Shown one piece after another: positions 27,318 through 36,596 of a stretch of DNA of 64,000 nucleotides. Each line of letters begins with the position of its first letter. The first letter of the stretch is position 1. The DNA lies in the NCBI RefSeq assembly GCF_000316625.1, contig NC_019676.1, forward strand, positions 979,001 to 1,043,000, written 5' to 3'. The translations under genes were made by a program, and so were the position numbers. The stretch is from Nostoc sp. PCC 7107. Lineage in GTDB: Bacteria > Cyanobacteriota > Cyanobacteriia > Cyanobacteriales > Nostocaceae. The notes beneath the pieces are model-generated. The model was given only the letters and a program-made list of their open reading frames with translations. It was not told where the DNA came from and searched no databases.

Positions 27318-28289
27318 TTATCTCCAAAATAGATTAATGCCGTATAGATATAGCGGTATACCTACAATGATATTAAAAGGGAAAGTCACAGCTAAAGCAG
27401 TTGAAATGTACAGACTAGGATTAGCTTCTGGGACAGTTAGACGCATAGCTGCTGGTACAGCAATGTAGGAAGCACTGGCACATAGCACCGAGAACAATAG
27501 ACTATCTCCTTTTGGCATTCCGATCGCTTTCGCAATTAATAAAGCTATGCCGGCATTTAAAATAGGTACTAGTATCGCAAACAGAATCAGGAAAATACCT
27601 GCTTTTTGCAAATCTCTGATTCTTTTCGCCGCCACCAGTCCCATATCTAACAAAAAGAACGTCAGCACACCGTAAAACAAATCTTGGGTAAAGGGTTTTA
27701 AAGTTTGCCAGCCATGTTCTCCAGTCAAAAGACCCATGACGAGGCTACCCACGAGCAAAAATACAGAACTATTAAGGAAAGCTTCTTGTAATACTTCTGG
27801 CCAATTGAATTCGCGATCGCTTTCATCGACAGTGAAAACGTTAACCAATATTAAACCTACAACAATTGCTGGTGATTCCATCAAGGCCAAGGCTGCAACC
27901 ATAAACCCATCAAAAGCCATTCCCAGTTGAGTCAGGAAAGAACTGGCAGTGATAAATGTTACCGCACTAATGGAGCCATAAGTAGCAGCGATCGCCGCAG
28001 AATTATAAGTATCTAACTTAATTCTGAGAATAAAAAATGTATAAACCGGGACAATACAAGCCATCAATATTGCAGCGAAAAGGGTGAGAATAACTGCTTG
28101 ATTAACACCACTTTTGACCAGTTCTACACCACCTTTAAACCCAATCGCAAACAGTAAATATAAAGATAATAGCTTAGGGATAGGCGCTGGGATTTCTAAA
28201 TCTGTTTTGACGAACACCGCTAACATTCCCAGAAAGAAAGCCAATATGGGTGGATTTAAGATGTTAGATATAATGAGACTGACATCCAT
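27318..28289 (-). CDS. sbtA: SbtA-family sodium-dependent bicarbonate transporter
   Basis: This protein of about 323 residues is polytopic with roughly ten hydrophobic segments in two inverted halves. Signatures include FAIGFKGGVELVKSG, AATYGSISAVTFITASSF and SASYIAVPAAMRLTVPEANPS. It matches the DUF897/SbtA family, high-affinity Na+/HCO3- symporters of the plasma membrane, but lacks the long cytoplasmic loop of the Synechocystis prototype. The ATG at 28289 (MDVSLIISNILNPP) has GGTGGA upstream; the longer start at 28424 adds an unrelated polar leader. It is followed by sbtB. Confidence 0.88.
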   Translation of the reverse strand: MDVSLIISNILNPPILAFFLGMLAVFVKTDLEIPAPIPKLLSLYLLFAIGFKGGVELVKSGVNQAVILTLFAAILMACIVPVYTFFILRIKLDTYNSAAIAATYGSISAVTFITASSFLTQLGMAFDGFMVAALALMESPAIVVGLILVNVFTVDESDREFNWPEVLQEAFLNSSVFLLVGSLVMGLLTGEHGWQTLKPFTQDLFYGVLTFFLLDMGLVAAKRIRDLQKAGIFLILFAILVPILNAGIALLIAKAIGMPKGDSLLFSVLCASASYIAVPAAMRLTVPEANPSLYISTALAVTFPFNIIVGIPLYLYGINLFWR

Positions 28290-28603
28290 AATTCCACCAT
28301 GCCTCCAAAAATTAGCTAAATACTCATAAATCAGTTTAGGGTAATATCGCACACATCTAAAATTCTTTTGATGTATCAGATGCGATCGCTTTGTAATTGA
28401 CAAAGTACTTGATCTATGAACCAATCAAGACTGCGAACCCAAATCGCAGCCTGAGCAATTTTTCCCACGAGGTAAAGATATTTCCACCGCCAGAAGGAAG
28501 CAGATTACTAAATTTAGAGCTATAGGCACAAAAGCCTAAATTCCAGCTATCTTTGGGGCGGACTCAGTTTATACACTTTTTTGGCTGACAAATATATAAT
28601 TAG

Positions 28604-28621
28604 TGCAAGCAAGCACTTGCA
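28604..28621. promoter_or_regulatory. palindrome TGCAAG-N6-CTTGCA upstream of TetR remnant and RND pump
   Basis: TGCAAGCAAGCACTTGCA contains nested inverted repeats (TGCAAG/CTTGCA and GCAAG-CA-CTTGC). It lies at the first base of the ATG that would begin a decayed TetR gene and about 300 bp upstream of the efflux operon. TetR regulators commonly bind such palindromes over their own promoters, so this may be the surviving operator. Confidence 0.5.
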
Positions 28622-28767
28622 TGAATCATTAAAATTTAGTATTAAAGTACAGAAAAACTCGTGCAGGGTGGATCAAAGCGACAACTGAGGTATTGGCAAA
28701 TGCAGGTTTAACAAAAACTACCGCCGATAAATTTGCTCGTATTACTGGGGTAAATCAGGTAACTTGA
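28621..28767 (+). pseudogene. remnant of a TetR/AcrR-family regulator N-terminus
   Basis: In the frame of an ATG at 28621 the codons read MNH, a TAA, then NLVLKYRKTRAGWIKATT, EVLANAGLTKTTADKFARI, TGVNQVT and a TGA at 28765. This follows the TetR helix-turn-helix consensus (K-x-A-x-x-x-F/L-A-x-x-G-L-x-x-T-T-x-x-x-I-A-x-x-x-G-V) and stops where the recognition helix should continue. The regulatory domain is missing. Proximity to an RND pump operon fits a lost local repressor. The remaining spacer 28290-28927 shows no other gene. Confidence 0.6.
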
Positions 28768-28927
28768 TATTGCCAGCCCCAGAGTTTAATCAAATAGGCG
28801 CTTGAAAAGTAGAAACCTTGGCTGATCAAGATTCCTACACAAGCTCGGTTTATCAGTGTCTTACCAAGCATCCCTATATTTCAGCCAAGTTGCCTAAAGT
28901 TTAAGTCTATAAAATGAGAAAACAAAA

Positions 28928-30499
28928 ATGTCCCAGTCTGAGTTCCCTGATTCACAGTTTCCGGTTGAAATAGAACAGCCTGCTGCTACCGACTCTAATC
29001 AGGCTAAACCAAAGGATTCTTCAGCAGACCCAAAACCCATCTCAATACTCCATAAAAAGCGGCCTTGGCCAGTGATTTTAGGCGTAGTCTTGTTAATTGC
29101 AGGTATTGGTATTGGTTGGCGATGGTGGCAAACTAGCCAGGCGAGTAATGCACCCGCTGGGGCTGGAGCAGCAGCTGGACAACCGATGGGAATTCCTGTA
29201 AAGTTAGCCACGGTTGAGAATGCAACTATTCAGCAAACTTCAGAATTTGTTGGGACTTTAGATGCACCACGTTCAGTCACACTCAAACCAGAGATTGATG
29301 GACGCATTACAGAGATTTTATATAAAGAAGGCGATCGCATTTCCCAAGGACAAGTAGTCATTCGTTTGCAAAGTGATGATGCTCAAGCGCAATTACTTCA
29401 AGCCAAAGCCTCACTTGAACAAGCACAAGCGCGTTTAGCAGAACTGAAAGCAGGTACACGTTCTGAAGAAATTGCCCAAGCCAGAGCGCAGTTAGTTCAA
29501 GCCCAAGCGCGGTTACGAGATGCTCAAACAGGTTCAAGTCCCGAAGAAATGGCGCAAGCCGAAGCCCAAATTGATGCCGCTAAATCTGACTTAGAACTAG
29601 CTAAGTCACGCGCTGTACGCTACGGAAACTTACAAAAACAAGGGGCTATTTCGGAAGATCAGATGGAAGGCTATCTGAAAGAACAACGTAGCGCCGCAGC
29701 CGCATTAGTTGTCGCCCAAAAACGCTTAGATCAACTCAGCAAAGGGAGAAATTCCAATATCAATGAATTAGAAGCGGCCGCTGAACAACAAAGACAAAAC
29801 GTCAGACAACTAGAAAACGGCCCTCGACAAGAAGAAATCGCCCAAGCGCGATCGCAAGTTACCCAAGCAGCAGCTCAAGTCAAAGCCGCCCAAGTGCAAC
29901 TGCAATATACTAATGTCCGCGCTCCATTTACGGGAGTGGTTGGCGATATTCCCGTCAGAGTTGGAGAATTTGTCAGCAAAGCAGATAATCTCACCACTTT
30001 GACCAGAAATGACTCCTTGGAATTGAACATCTCTGTATCACTCAATGAAAGCCAGCAATTGCGTATTGGCTTACCTGTACAAATGCTGGATGCCCAAGGT
30101 CAACCCACCGCCACAGGTAAAATCAGTTTCATTTCGCCCAATGCCAATTCTAATTCGCAAACTGTTTTAGCTAAGGCCGTTTTTGGTAATGGCAACAGAC
30201 AATTAGTCAATCGTCAGTTAGTCCAAACTAAAATCATTTGGGATGAACGCCCCGGAATTTTAGTGCCGGTGACAGCAGTATCACGTTTGGGTGGAGAAAC
30301 ATTTGTCTTTGTGGCGCAAGCACCAGAAAATCCCAAACCAGGAGCGCCTTCATTAGTAGCTTTGCAAAAACCAATCAAGTTAGGAGCAATTGAGGGTAGT
30401 AATTACCAAGTATTAGAAGGGCTAAAAGCAGGAGAGAAAATCGTAGTTTCCGGTATTCTCAACCTAACTAACGGCGCACCGATAATTCCCTCTCCCTAA
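28928..30499 (+). CDS. RND efflux periplasmic adaptor (membrane fusion protein)
   Basis: This 523-residue AcrA/MexA-type adaptor has an N-terminal membrane anchor (about 41-60), a lipoyl half-motif (GRITEILYKEGDRISQGQVVI), and a long coiled-coil hairpin rich in Ala/Gln/Glu with repeats of AQARAQL. The second lipoyl half (VRAPFTGVVGDIPVRVGEFV) and the beta-barrel and membrane-proximal domains follow. The hairpin has several internal near-repeats and is longer than in AcrA. It links the inner-membrane pump to an outer-membrane channel not encoded here. The permease starts 58 bp downstream. Confidence 0.92.
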   Translation: MSQSEFPDSQFPVEIEQPAATDSNQAKPKDSSADPKPISILHKKRPWPVILGVVLLIAGIGIGWRWWQTSQASNAPAGAGAAAGQPMGIPVKLATVENATIQQTSEFVGTLDAPRSVTLKPEIDGRITEILYKEGDRISQGQVVIRLQSDDAQAQLLQAKASLEQAQARLAELKAGTRSEEIAQARAQLVQAQARLRDAQTGSSPEEMAQAEAQIDAAKSDLELAKSRAVRYGNLQKQGAISEDQMEGYLKEQRSAAAALVVAQKRLDQLSKGRNSNINELEAAAEQQRQNVRQLENGPRQEEIAQARSQVTQAAAQVKAAQVQLQYTNVRAPFTGVVGDIPVRVGEFVSKADNLTTLTRNDSLELNISVSLNESQQLRIGLPVQMLDAQGQPTATGKISFISPNANSNSQTVLAKAVFGNGNRQLVNRQLVQTKIIWDERPGILVPVTAVSRLGGETFVFVAQAPENPKPGAPSLVALQKPIKLGAIEGSNYQVLEGLKAGEKIVVSGILNLTNGAPIIPSP

Positions 30500-30528
30500 A
30501 AAAATCTGAAGGATAAAGGGGAAAATTT

Positions 30529-30549
30529 CATACTTCATACTTCATACTT
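30529..30549. repeat. STRR: three CATACTT units before the RND permease
   Basis: Three exact CATACTT heptamers fill the spacer between adaptor and permease, ending 8 bases before the permease ATG. The unit is identical to the first unit of the array at 225. It lies where a ribosome-binding site would be expected, and none is evident. Confidence 0.8.
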
Positions 30550-30557
30550 CCTAATTT

Positions 30558-33500
30558 ATGTTTGTTGATTTCTTCATCAAGCGACCAGTCTTTTCTACAG
30601 TCTGCGCGATCATTATCTTACTGGTGGGATTAATTAGTATTCCCACACTACCCATCGCCCAGTTTCCCGATATTAGTCCTAACCAAATCAACGTTACTGC
30701 CAACTACAGTGGAGCGAGTGCTGAAGTAGTAGAAAGTGGCATTACTAATATCTTAGAAAGACAAATTAATGGTGTTGAAGGTCTGAGATATATGACCTCC
30801 AGCAGCAGCAATGATGGTACCAGTAGTATTACAGTTACCTTCGATGCCTCACGTAATAAAGATTTGTCTGCTGTTGACGTACAAAATCGTGTTTCCATTG
30901 CCCAGGCACAATTACCAGATGTAGTGCAGCGTACAGGAGTTAGAGTCAGCAAGCAATCTAACAATATTCTCTTAGGAATTGGTTTATATACCGACAATAA
31001 AGAATATGACAACACATTTTTGAGCAACTATGCTGACCTGTACGTAGCAGATGCGCTCAAAAGGGTCAAAGGCGTAGGTGATGTCCGCATTTTTGGTGAA
31101 CGCCGCTATGCTATGCGCCTGTGGTTAGATCCCAGTCGATTAGCAACGAGGGGATTGACCACAGAAGATGTCACCACAGCACTAGCACAACAAAACTTGC
31201 AAATTGGTGCGGGGAGAATTGGTCAAGAACCAGCCCCCAAAGGACAACAATATCAAATTGATGTACGTGCGGCCAGCCGATTGACAGAACCAAAAGAATT
31301 TGCAGAAATTGTCATTAAATCAGAAGATGATGGAACTTTAGTCAAACTTAAAGATATCGGTCGAGCCGAATTAGGAGCAGAAAATTACAATACATTTCTG
31401 CGATATCGGGCTAAGGATGCTGTCGGCTTGGGTATTTATCAAGTTCCTGGGAGTAATGCCTTAGATGTCGCCAAGGGAGTGAAAGCAGCGCTCGCCGCAC
31501 TGGCCCCAAGTTTTCCACCGGGGATGAAATATCAAGTAGCTTTTGACACAACTATGTTTGTGGAAGAGTCTTTGGCAGAAGTAATCAAGACTCTATTTGA
31601 AGCTGTGGTTTTGGTGGTCATCGTTATTTTTCTATTCTTGCAAGACTGGCGAACGACGCTGATTCCGGCGCTCACAATTCCTCTAGCATTGGTGGGGACA
31701 TTTGCCTTCGTCAAAGTGTTTAACTTCTCGATTAATAGTTTGACCTTATTTGGTTTGACTTTGGCATCGGGGATGGTGGTAGATGATGCGATCGTTGTAG
31801 TTGAGCAAATCAGCCGTTTTATTCAAGATAAAGGCATAAATCCCCGCCGCGCCGCCAGTGAATCAATGGCGGAATTATTTGGTGCAGTCATCGCTACTTC
31901 TTTGGTGTTGATGGCAGTGTTTGTCCCAGTGGCATTTTTTCCAGGAACCACAGGTGCATTGTATCGGCAATTTGCCTTAACCATCGCCTTCTCTATTGTT
32001 ATTTCGACTTTTTTAGCTTTGACCCTCACACCTTCGTTATGTGCTTTGCTTCTGCGACAAGGGCAAAGACCGACAGGTTGGATCGGCTGGATTTTTGACC
32101 AGATTAACAGATTTTTAGACTGGATAACGCAGGGATATCAGCGATCGCTCAGTTTCCTCACCAAAATTAAAAGTGTCATTATTGGTCTATTTATCGTCTC
32201 TTTGGGCATGACTGCGTGGTTGTATACTAGTGTACCTACCGCCTTCCTCCCCGAAGAAGATCAAGGCTATTTCATCACAATTATCCAAGGGCCACAAGGG
32301 GTGTCGCTGCAATACACCAGCGATGTTATGTCCAAAGTGGAAAAAGAAATTCTGCAAATTCCCGAAGTTGTTGGCACCTTTGCGGTTGGCGGCTTCGGCT
32401 TCAGTGGTAGTACTGCCAATAGCGGTATTATCTTTACCACATTAAAGCCTTGGGGAGAGCGTGAAAAACCAGATCAGACAGTAAAAGCCCTCATCGGTAA
32501 ATTACAAGGCAAATTTTTTGCCATTCCCGAAGCGAGAATCTTTGCTGTCAATCCTCCTGCGATTCAAGGGCTAGGTAACTTTGGAGGTTTTACCTTTCAA
32601 CTCCAAGACCGCAGAGGTAATGGCGGCTTAGACAACCTAGTTCAAACAATGGGTCAATTGCTAGGTCGTGCTAATCAAACCCCCGGATTACAAGCTGTGT
32701 TTACTACCTTTGCAGCTAACACACCCCAATTACTCGTAGAAGTAGACCGCAACAAAACCAATGCACTGCAAGTGAATGTAGATGATATATTTACCACCCT
32801 GCAAACTGCTTTAGGGTCACAATATGTCAACGATTTCAACCTCCAGCAGCGTAACTATCGGGTATATGTCCAAGCAGATGAACAGTTTCGCTCTAACCCC
32901 CAAGATATCGGGCAATTATATGTTCGTTCTCGCAAGAATGAAATAATTCCTTTGAGTAACTTGGTGAAAATTACTCCTACCACAGGAGCGCAAACAATTA
33001 ACCACTACAATCTATTTCGCTCCATCGAAATCAATGGTTCCGCAGCACCAGGCTCTAGTTCGGGAGACGCTATCCAAAAAATGGAACAGGTAGCTCAACA
33101 AGTTCTACCAGCCAGTTACGGTTACGAATGGTCAGGTACAGCCTTAGAAGAACTAGAATCTGGTGGTTTAGCACCCGTGATTTTTGGCTTAGGATTAGTT
33201 TTTGTCTTCTTAGTTCTAGCAGCCCAATATGAAAATTACATTGACCCTTTAATTATCATGCTTTCAGTGCCTTTAGCGATTTTTGGCGCACTGTTAGCCC
33301 AGTCAATGCGGGGTTTTGCTAACGATGTTTACTGTCAAATTGGTCTAGTCATGTTGATTGGTTTGGCTAGTAAAAATGCGATTTTGATTGTGGAATTTGC
33401 TAACCAGTTGCGAGAACAAGGACTATCGATTACCAAAGCCGTCATTGAAGCTTCTCAAGAACGCTTACGCCCAATTTTAATGACTGCTTTTTCCACGCTT

Positions 33501-33692
33501 TTGGGGATTTTTCCCTTGGCCGTGGCGACTGGTGCAGGTGCAGGAAGCCGTCAATCTTTGGGGACAGCAGTATTTGGTGGGATGTTAATTGCCACATTCT
33601 TAAGTTTGTTTGTCGTACCCATTTTGTACATCGTGATTAAATCCTTCACAGAACGATTGATGAAGTCAAATCCAGAAGAAACAATGCACTGA
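30558..33692 (+). CDS. RND multidrug efflux permease (HAE1 family)
   Basis: This 1044-residue protein has the AcrB/MexB length and layout: twelve membrane helices and two large periplasmic loops. The N-terminus FFIKRPVFSTVCAIII is typical. The proton-relay aspartates are in GMVVDDAIVVVE, and the C-terminal half carries GLASKNAILIVEFAN and SRQSLGTAVFGGM. It is a proton-driven exporter of lipophilic compounds; substrates cannot be predicted. It forms an operon with the adaptor; no TolC homologue is in the window. Confidence 0.95.
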   Translation: MFVDFFIKRPVFSTVCAIIILLVGLISIPTLPIAQFPDISPNQINVTANYSGASAEVVESGITNILERQINGVEGLRYMTSSSSNDGTSSITVTFDASRNKDLSAVDVQNRVSIAQAQLPDVVQRTGVRVSKQSNNILLGIGLYTDNKEYDNTFLSNYADLYVADALKRVKGVGDVRIFGERRYAMRLWLDPSRLATRGLTTEDVTTALAQQNLQIGAGRIGQEPAPKGQQYQIDVRAASRLTEPKEFAEIVIKSEDDGTLVKLKDIGRAELGAENYNTFLRYRAKDAVGLGIYQVPGSNALDVAKGVKAALAALAPSFPPGMKYQVAFDTTMFVEESLAEVIKTLFEAVVLVVIVIFLFLQDWRTTLIPALTIPLALVGTFAFVKVFNFSINSLTLFGLTLASGMVVDDAIVVVEQISRFIQDKGINPRRAASESMAELFGAVIATSLVLMAVFVPVAFFPGTTGALYRQFALTIAFSIVISTFLALTLTPSLCALLLRQGQRPTGWIGWIFDQINRFLDWITQGYQRSLSFLTKIKSVIIGLFIVSLGMTAWLYTSVPTAFLPEEDQGYFITIIQGPQGVSLQYTSDVMSKVEKEILQIPEVVGTFAVGGFGFSGSTANSGIIFTTLKPWGEREKPDQTVKALIGKLQGKFFAIPEARIFAVNPPAIQGLGNFGGFTFQLQDRRGNGGLDNLVQTMGQLLGRANQTPGLQAVFTTFAANTPQLLVEVDRNKTNALQVNVDDIFTTLQTALGSQYVNDFNLQQRNYRVYVQADEQFRSNPQDIGQLYVRSRKNEIIPLSNLVKITPTTGAQTINHYNLFRSIEINGSAAPGSSSGDAIQKMEQVAQQVLPASYGYEWSGTALEELESGGLAPVIFGLGLVFVFLVLAAQYENYIDPLIIMLSVPLAIFGALLAQSMRGFANDVYCQIGLVMLIGLASKNAILIVEFANQLREQGLSITKAVIEASQERLRPILMTAFSTLLGIFPLAVATGAGAGSRQSLGTAVFGGMLIATFLSLFVVPILYIVIKSFTERLMKSNPEETMH

Positions 33693-33706
33693 TGCAGTTA
33701 TGTATA

Positions 33707-33729
33707 GGGGGATTTAGCCAAAATCCCCT
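33707..33729 (+). terminator. hairpin after the RND operon
   Basis: GGGGATTT (33708-33715) pairs perfectly with AAATCCCC (33721-33728) around the loop AGCCA, 15 bases after the permease stop. Position and stem strength support termination; the downstream sequence is only moderately T-rich. Confidence 0.55.
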
Positions 33730-33923
33730 TAGCAAAATTAATGTAAATAGTTCCTGTGAGATATGTTGTATTACTCCTCAATAGTGATAATGTTTTCACA
33801 GGTAAAACTACTCATACCAATTGAAAAGATTATGGCAGATGGATTGAGAGAAATTAGATGCAGATAACAATTATCAATCCAAAGTCCAAAGTGGTATGGG
33901 ATGTGTAGCAGAGGTACTTGCTG

Positions 33924-36596
33924 ATGTCTCACATCTGTTGGCGGTTACATTTGGGAGCAGTTTTAGCTGTTGGTGGAGCTTTCGTTACGACTTCAATCGA
34001 GAGTAGTCTAGCCCAGAGTATCACCGTGGATGGAACTTTAGGAAGCACACAGACGATCAATGGGCCAAACTACACAATTCCTCAGTCAGTAGGTCAAACT
34101 GTTGGTAGTAACTTGTTTCACAGTTTTGGTCGTTTTAGTTTAAATACAAGTGAAAGCGCAGTTTTTCAAAGTGCTGGGGAGATCAGAAATATTCTTTCTC
34201 GTGTTACTGGTGGTTTACCATCCAGAATTGACGGTTTAATTCGCACAGACAGTAACAATGTCAATTTGTTCTTGATTAATCCTAGTGGTATTGTGTTTGG
34301 CCCGAATGCCCGATTGGATGTCGGCGGAAGCACCAGAGGTTCTTTTATCGCCACTACAGCAGATGCAATTGTTTGGGGAAATAACAGCCAATTTAGTGCT
34401 ACTAACCCTGGAGGAGTTAATAGCTTACTGACAATTGTCGGCGACCCTAGTGGGTTTTTATTCAATAGACCACCACAAGCCATAGCGGTTAACGGTAGTG
34501 AACTAAGCGTTGATCAAAGTCAAAGTTTGTTATTGCTAGGCGGTAAGATTAACTTAAATAACAGCTTGTTAGAAGTAGATTCATCAGTTGGTGGTCAAAT
34601 AGAACTCGGCTCTGTTGGCGCACCAGGAAAAGTAGGAATCACTACTCAGGGAAATATTCTCAACCTGGATTTTCCTCGAAATTTAGTACGAGCAGATGTG
34701 TCTCTTCGCAATAACGCTCAGGTGAATGTTTTCGCAGAGGTTGGCGGTAGCATTAACGTTAATACCCACAACTTAAATCTAGAGGGTGGAAGTCATATAC
34801 AAGTTGCCATACCCGAAGGATCGGGAGATATTAATAGCCGCACTGGGGATATAAATGTCAATGCTACAGGTAATATACATCTGCAACAGCGGAGTATGAT
34901 TTCTACAGCAGTAGCCATAAATGCTACTGGCAATGCTGGCAATATCAATATCGTTACTAACTCACTACTAGCAGCCGATGGCTCACAAGTCAATGCCAGT
35001 TCTTTTGGGATAGGTGATGGTGGAAGTATTTCAATTACAGCGGGTGATGCTGTCGCCTTTGATGGGGTGGCGAGCGATGGCTTAATTAGCTCGGCAATTA
35101 GTTATATTGATGCTGGAGCAGAAGGTAACGGTGGTATCGTCACTATTAACGCGCGATCGCTCACTTTAACCAACGGTGGTCAAGTTAGCGCCAGTGTACG
35201 TTCCGCTACCAATACCTTACCAGGCGGTCAGGGTAATGCTGGTAATGTGAATGTTAATGTGCGTGATGCCATCATAATTAACGATGCTAATAGTGGTGTA
35301 CTCAGCCTCTTAGGTGTCGGTGCGGTGGGCAGGGGTGGTAATATCGAAATTAATACAGGCTCATTGACAGTTACCAATGGTGGACAAGTCAACGCTAGTT
35401 CTTTTGGGATAGGTGATGGTGGAAATATCTCAATTACAGCGGGTGATACTGTCGCCTTTGATGGTGTGGCGAGTAATGGTTTAATTAGCTCGGCAATTAG
35501 TTATATTGATGCCGGCGCAGAAGGTAACGGTGGTATCGTCACTATTAACGCGCGATCGCTCACTTTAACCAACGGTGGCCAAGTTAGTGCCAGTGTACGT
35601 TCTGCTACCGATAGCTTACCAGGCGGTCGGGGTAATGCGGGCAACGTCAATATCAATGTAAGTGATACAACTACTATCACTGGCCGAAGTGCTAACGCTA
35701 CTAATAGCGGCATTTTAAGTCTTGTTGGTGTAGGCGCAGTGGGCAATGGTGGCAATGTAAATTTAGACACCGAAAATTTAACACTCCGAGATAATGCGGA
35801 ATTAACTGTCAGTAACCGCGGTATAGGTAACGCTGGCAACATTAGAGCTAATGCTGGCAACATCGTGTTAGATAATCAAGGACAAATCACGGCAACTTCA
35901 TTATCAGGCCAAGGTGGAAATATCTCCTTACAAGTTAGGGATATTTTATTACTCCGCCGCAATAGCTTTATCTCCCACATCTCCGGAACCCCAGAAGCTG
36001 GCGGAACAGGGGGCAATTTTTTGGCTAATGCTGGTTTTATCGTCGCTGTCCCATCTGAAAATAGCGACATTATTACTAATGCTTTTAACGGTAGTGGCGG
36101 AAATATTATCATCAATGCTCAAAACATTTTTGGTTTGCAGTTTCAACCCCAATTAACATTAGGGAGTGACATTGTAGCAACGGGAACTGTCACCTTAAAC
36201 ACACCAAATATCGACCCGGTTCAAAGTTTGGCTTATCTACCTACAACTGTAGATGCCCCAGAACCCATCGGACAAAGTTGTCGTAATAATCAAACAGGGA
36301 GTCAATTTAATGTGACTGGACGTGGTGGTTTACCTGGCAGTCCAGATGAAAGCTTGAGTGGTGATGTGGTGTGGTCTGATACTCGTTTAACTGTCGCGGC
36401 TAAACCACAACATAATCCCACAATTCCTGGAACACAGAAACAGTCAAATATTGCGGATCATCTGGCAATTGTACCTGCTACTGGTTGGGTACGCGATCGC
36501 CAAGGCAAAGTTACTCTCGTTGCTCACTCCCCTAATATTTCTAACTCTAATGTGGGGTATCTTGGTACTCACTGCCAAATACCCCAACCTGACTAA
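33924..36596 (+). CDS. secreted haemagglutination-activity (two-partner-secretion type) beta-helix protein
   Basis: The protein has about 890 residues. A signal peptide (ending near SSLAQS) is followed by the TPS/haemagglutination activity domain (about 30-150; QTINGPNYTIPQSVGQTV, LFLINPSGIVFGPNARLDVG), then a long Gly/Asn/Thr-rich beta-helix and a C-terminal region with SLAYLPTTVDAPEPIGQSC. Family knowledge: such proteins are exported through a TpsB pore, which is not in the window. The ATG at 33924 has GAGG 9 bases upstream; earlier TTG/CTG codons are less likely. It contains a 133-residue internal duplication. Probably a surface adhesin. Confidence 0.88.
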   Translation: MSHICWRLHLGAVLAVGGAFVTTSIESSLAQSITVDGTLGSTQTINGPNYTIPQSVGQTVGSNLFHSFGRFSLNTSESAVFQSAGEIRNILSRVTGGLPSRIDGLIRTDSNNVNLFLINPSGIVFGPNARLDVGGSTRGSFIATTADAIVWGNNSQFSATNPGGVNSLLTIVGDPSGFLFNRPPQAIAVNGSELSVDQSQSLLLLGGKINLNNSLLEVDSSVGGQIELGSVGAPGKVGITTQGNILNLDFPRNLVRADVSLRNNAQVNVFAEVGGSINVNTHNLNLEGGSHIQVAIPEGSGDINSRTGDINVNATGNIHLQQRSMISTAVAINATGNAGNINIVTNSLLAADGSQVNASSFGIGDGGSISITAGDAVAFDGVASDGLISSAISYIDAGAEGNGGIVTINARSLTLTNGGQVSASVRSATNTLPGGQGNAGNVNVNVRDAIIINDANSGVLSLLGVGAVGRGGNIEINTGSLTVTNGGQVNASSFGIGDGGNISITAGDTVAFDGVASNGLISSAISYIDAGAEGNGGIVTINARSLTLTNGGQVSASVRSATDSLPGGRGNAGNVNINVSDTTTITGRSANATNSGILSLVGVGAVGNGGNVNLDTENLTLRDNAELTVSNRGIGNAGNIRANAGNIVLDNQGQITATSLSGQGGNISLQVRDILLLRRNSFISHISGTPEAGGTGGNFLANAGFIVAVPSENSDIITNAFNGSGGNIIINAQNIFGLQFQPQLTLGSDIVATGTVTLNTPNIDPVQSLAYLPTTVDAPEPIGQSCRNNQTGSQFNVTGRGGLPGSPDESLSGDVVWSDTRLTVAAKPQHNPTIPGTQKQSNIADHLAIVPATGWVRDRQGKVTLVAHSPNISNSNVGYLGTHCQIPQPD
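34989..35740 (+). repeat. 399-bp tandem duplication inside the haemagglutinin gene
   Basis: The segment starting GTCAATGCCAGTTCTTTTGG at 34989 recurs at 35388, a period of 399 bp (133 codons), with near-identity over about 250 bp (NASSFGIGDGG... to ...NGGQVSASVRSAT) and divergence afterwards. The frame is preserved. The strong DNA identity argues for a recent duplication or gene conversion of beta-helix coils. Confidence 0.85.

Noticed and set aside
35501-36156. Minus and plus frames inside the haemagglutinin gene
   Set aside because: Arise from the repetitive Gly/Asn-rich codons of the real gene; no start signals.
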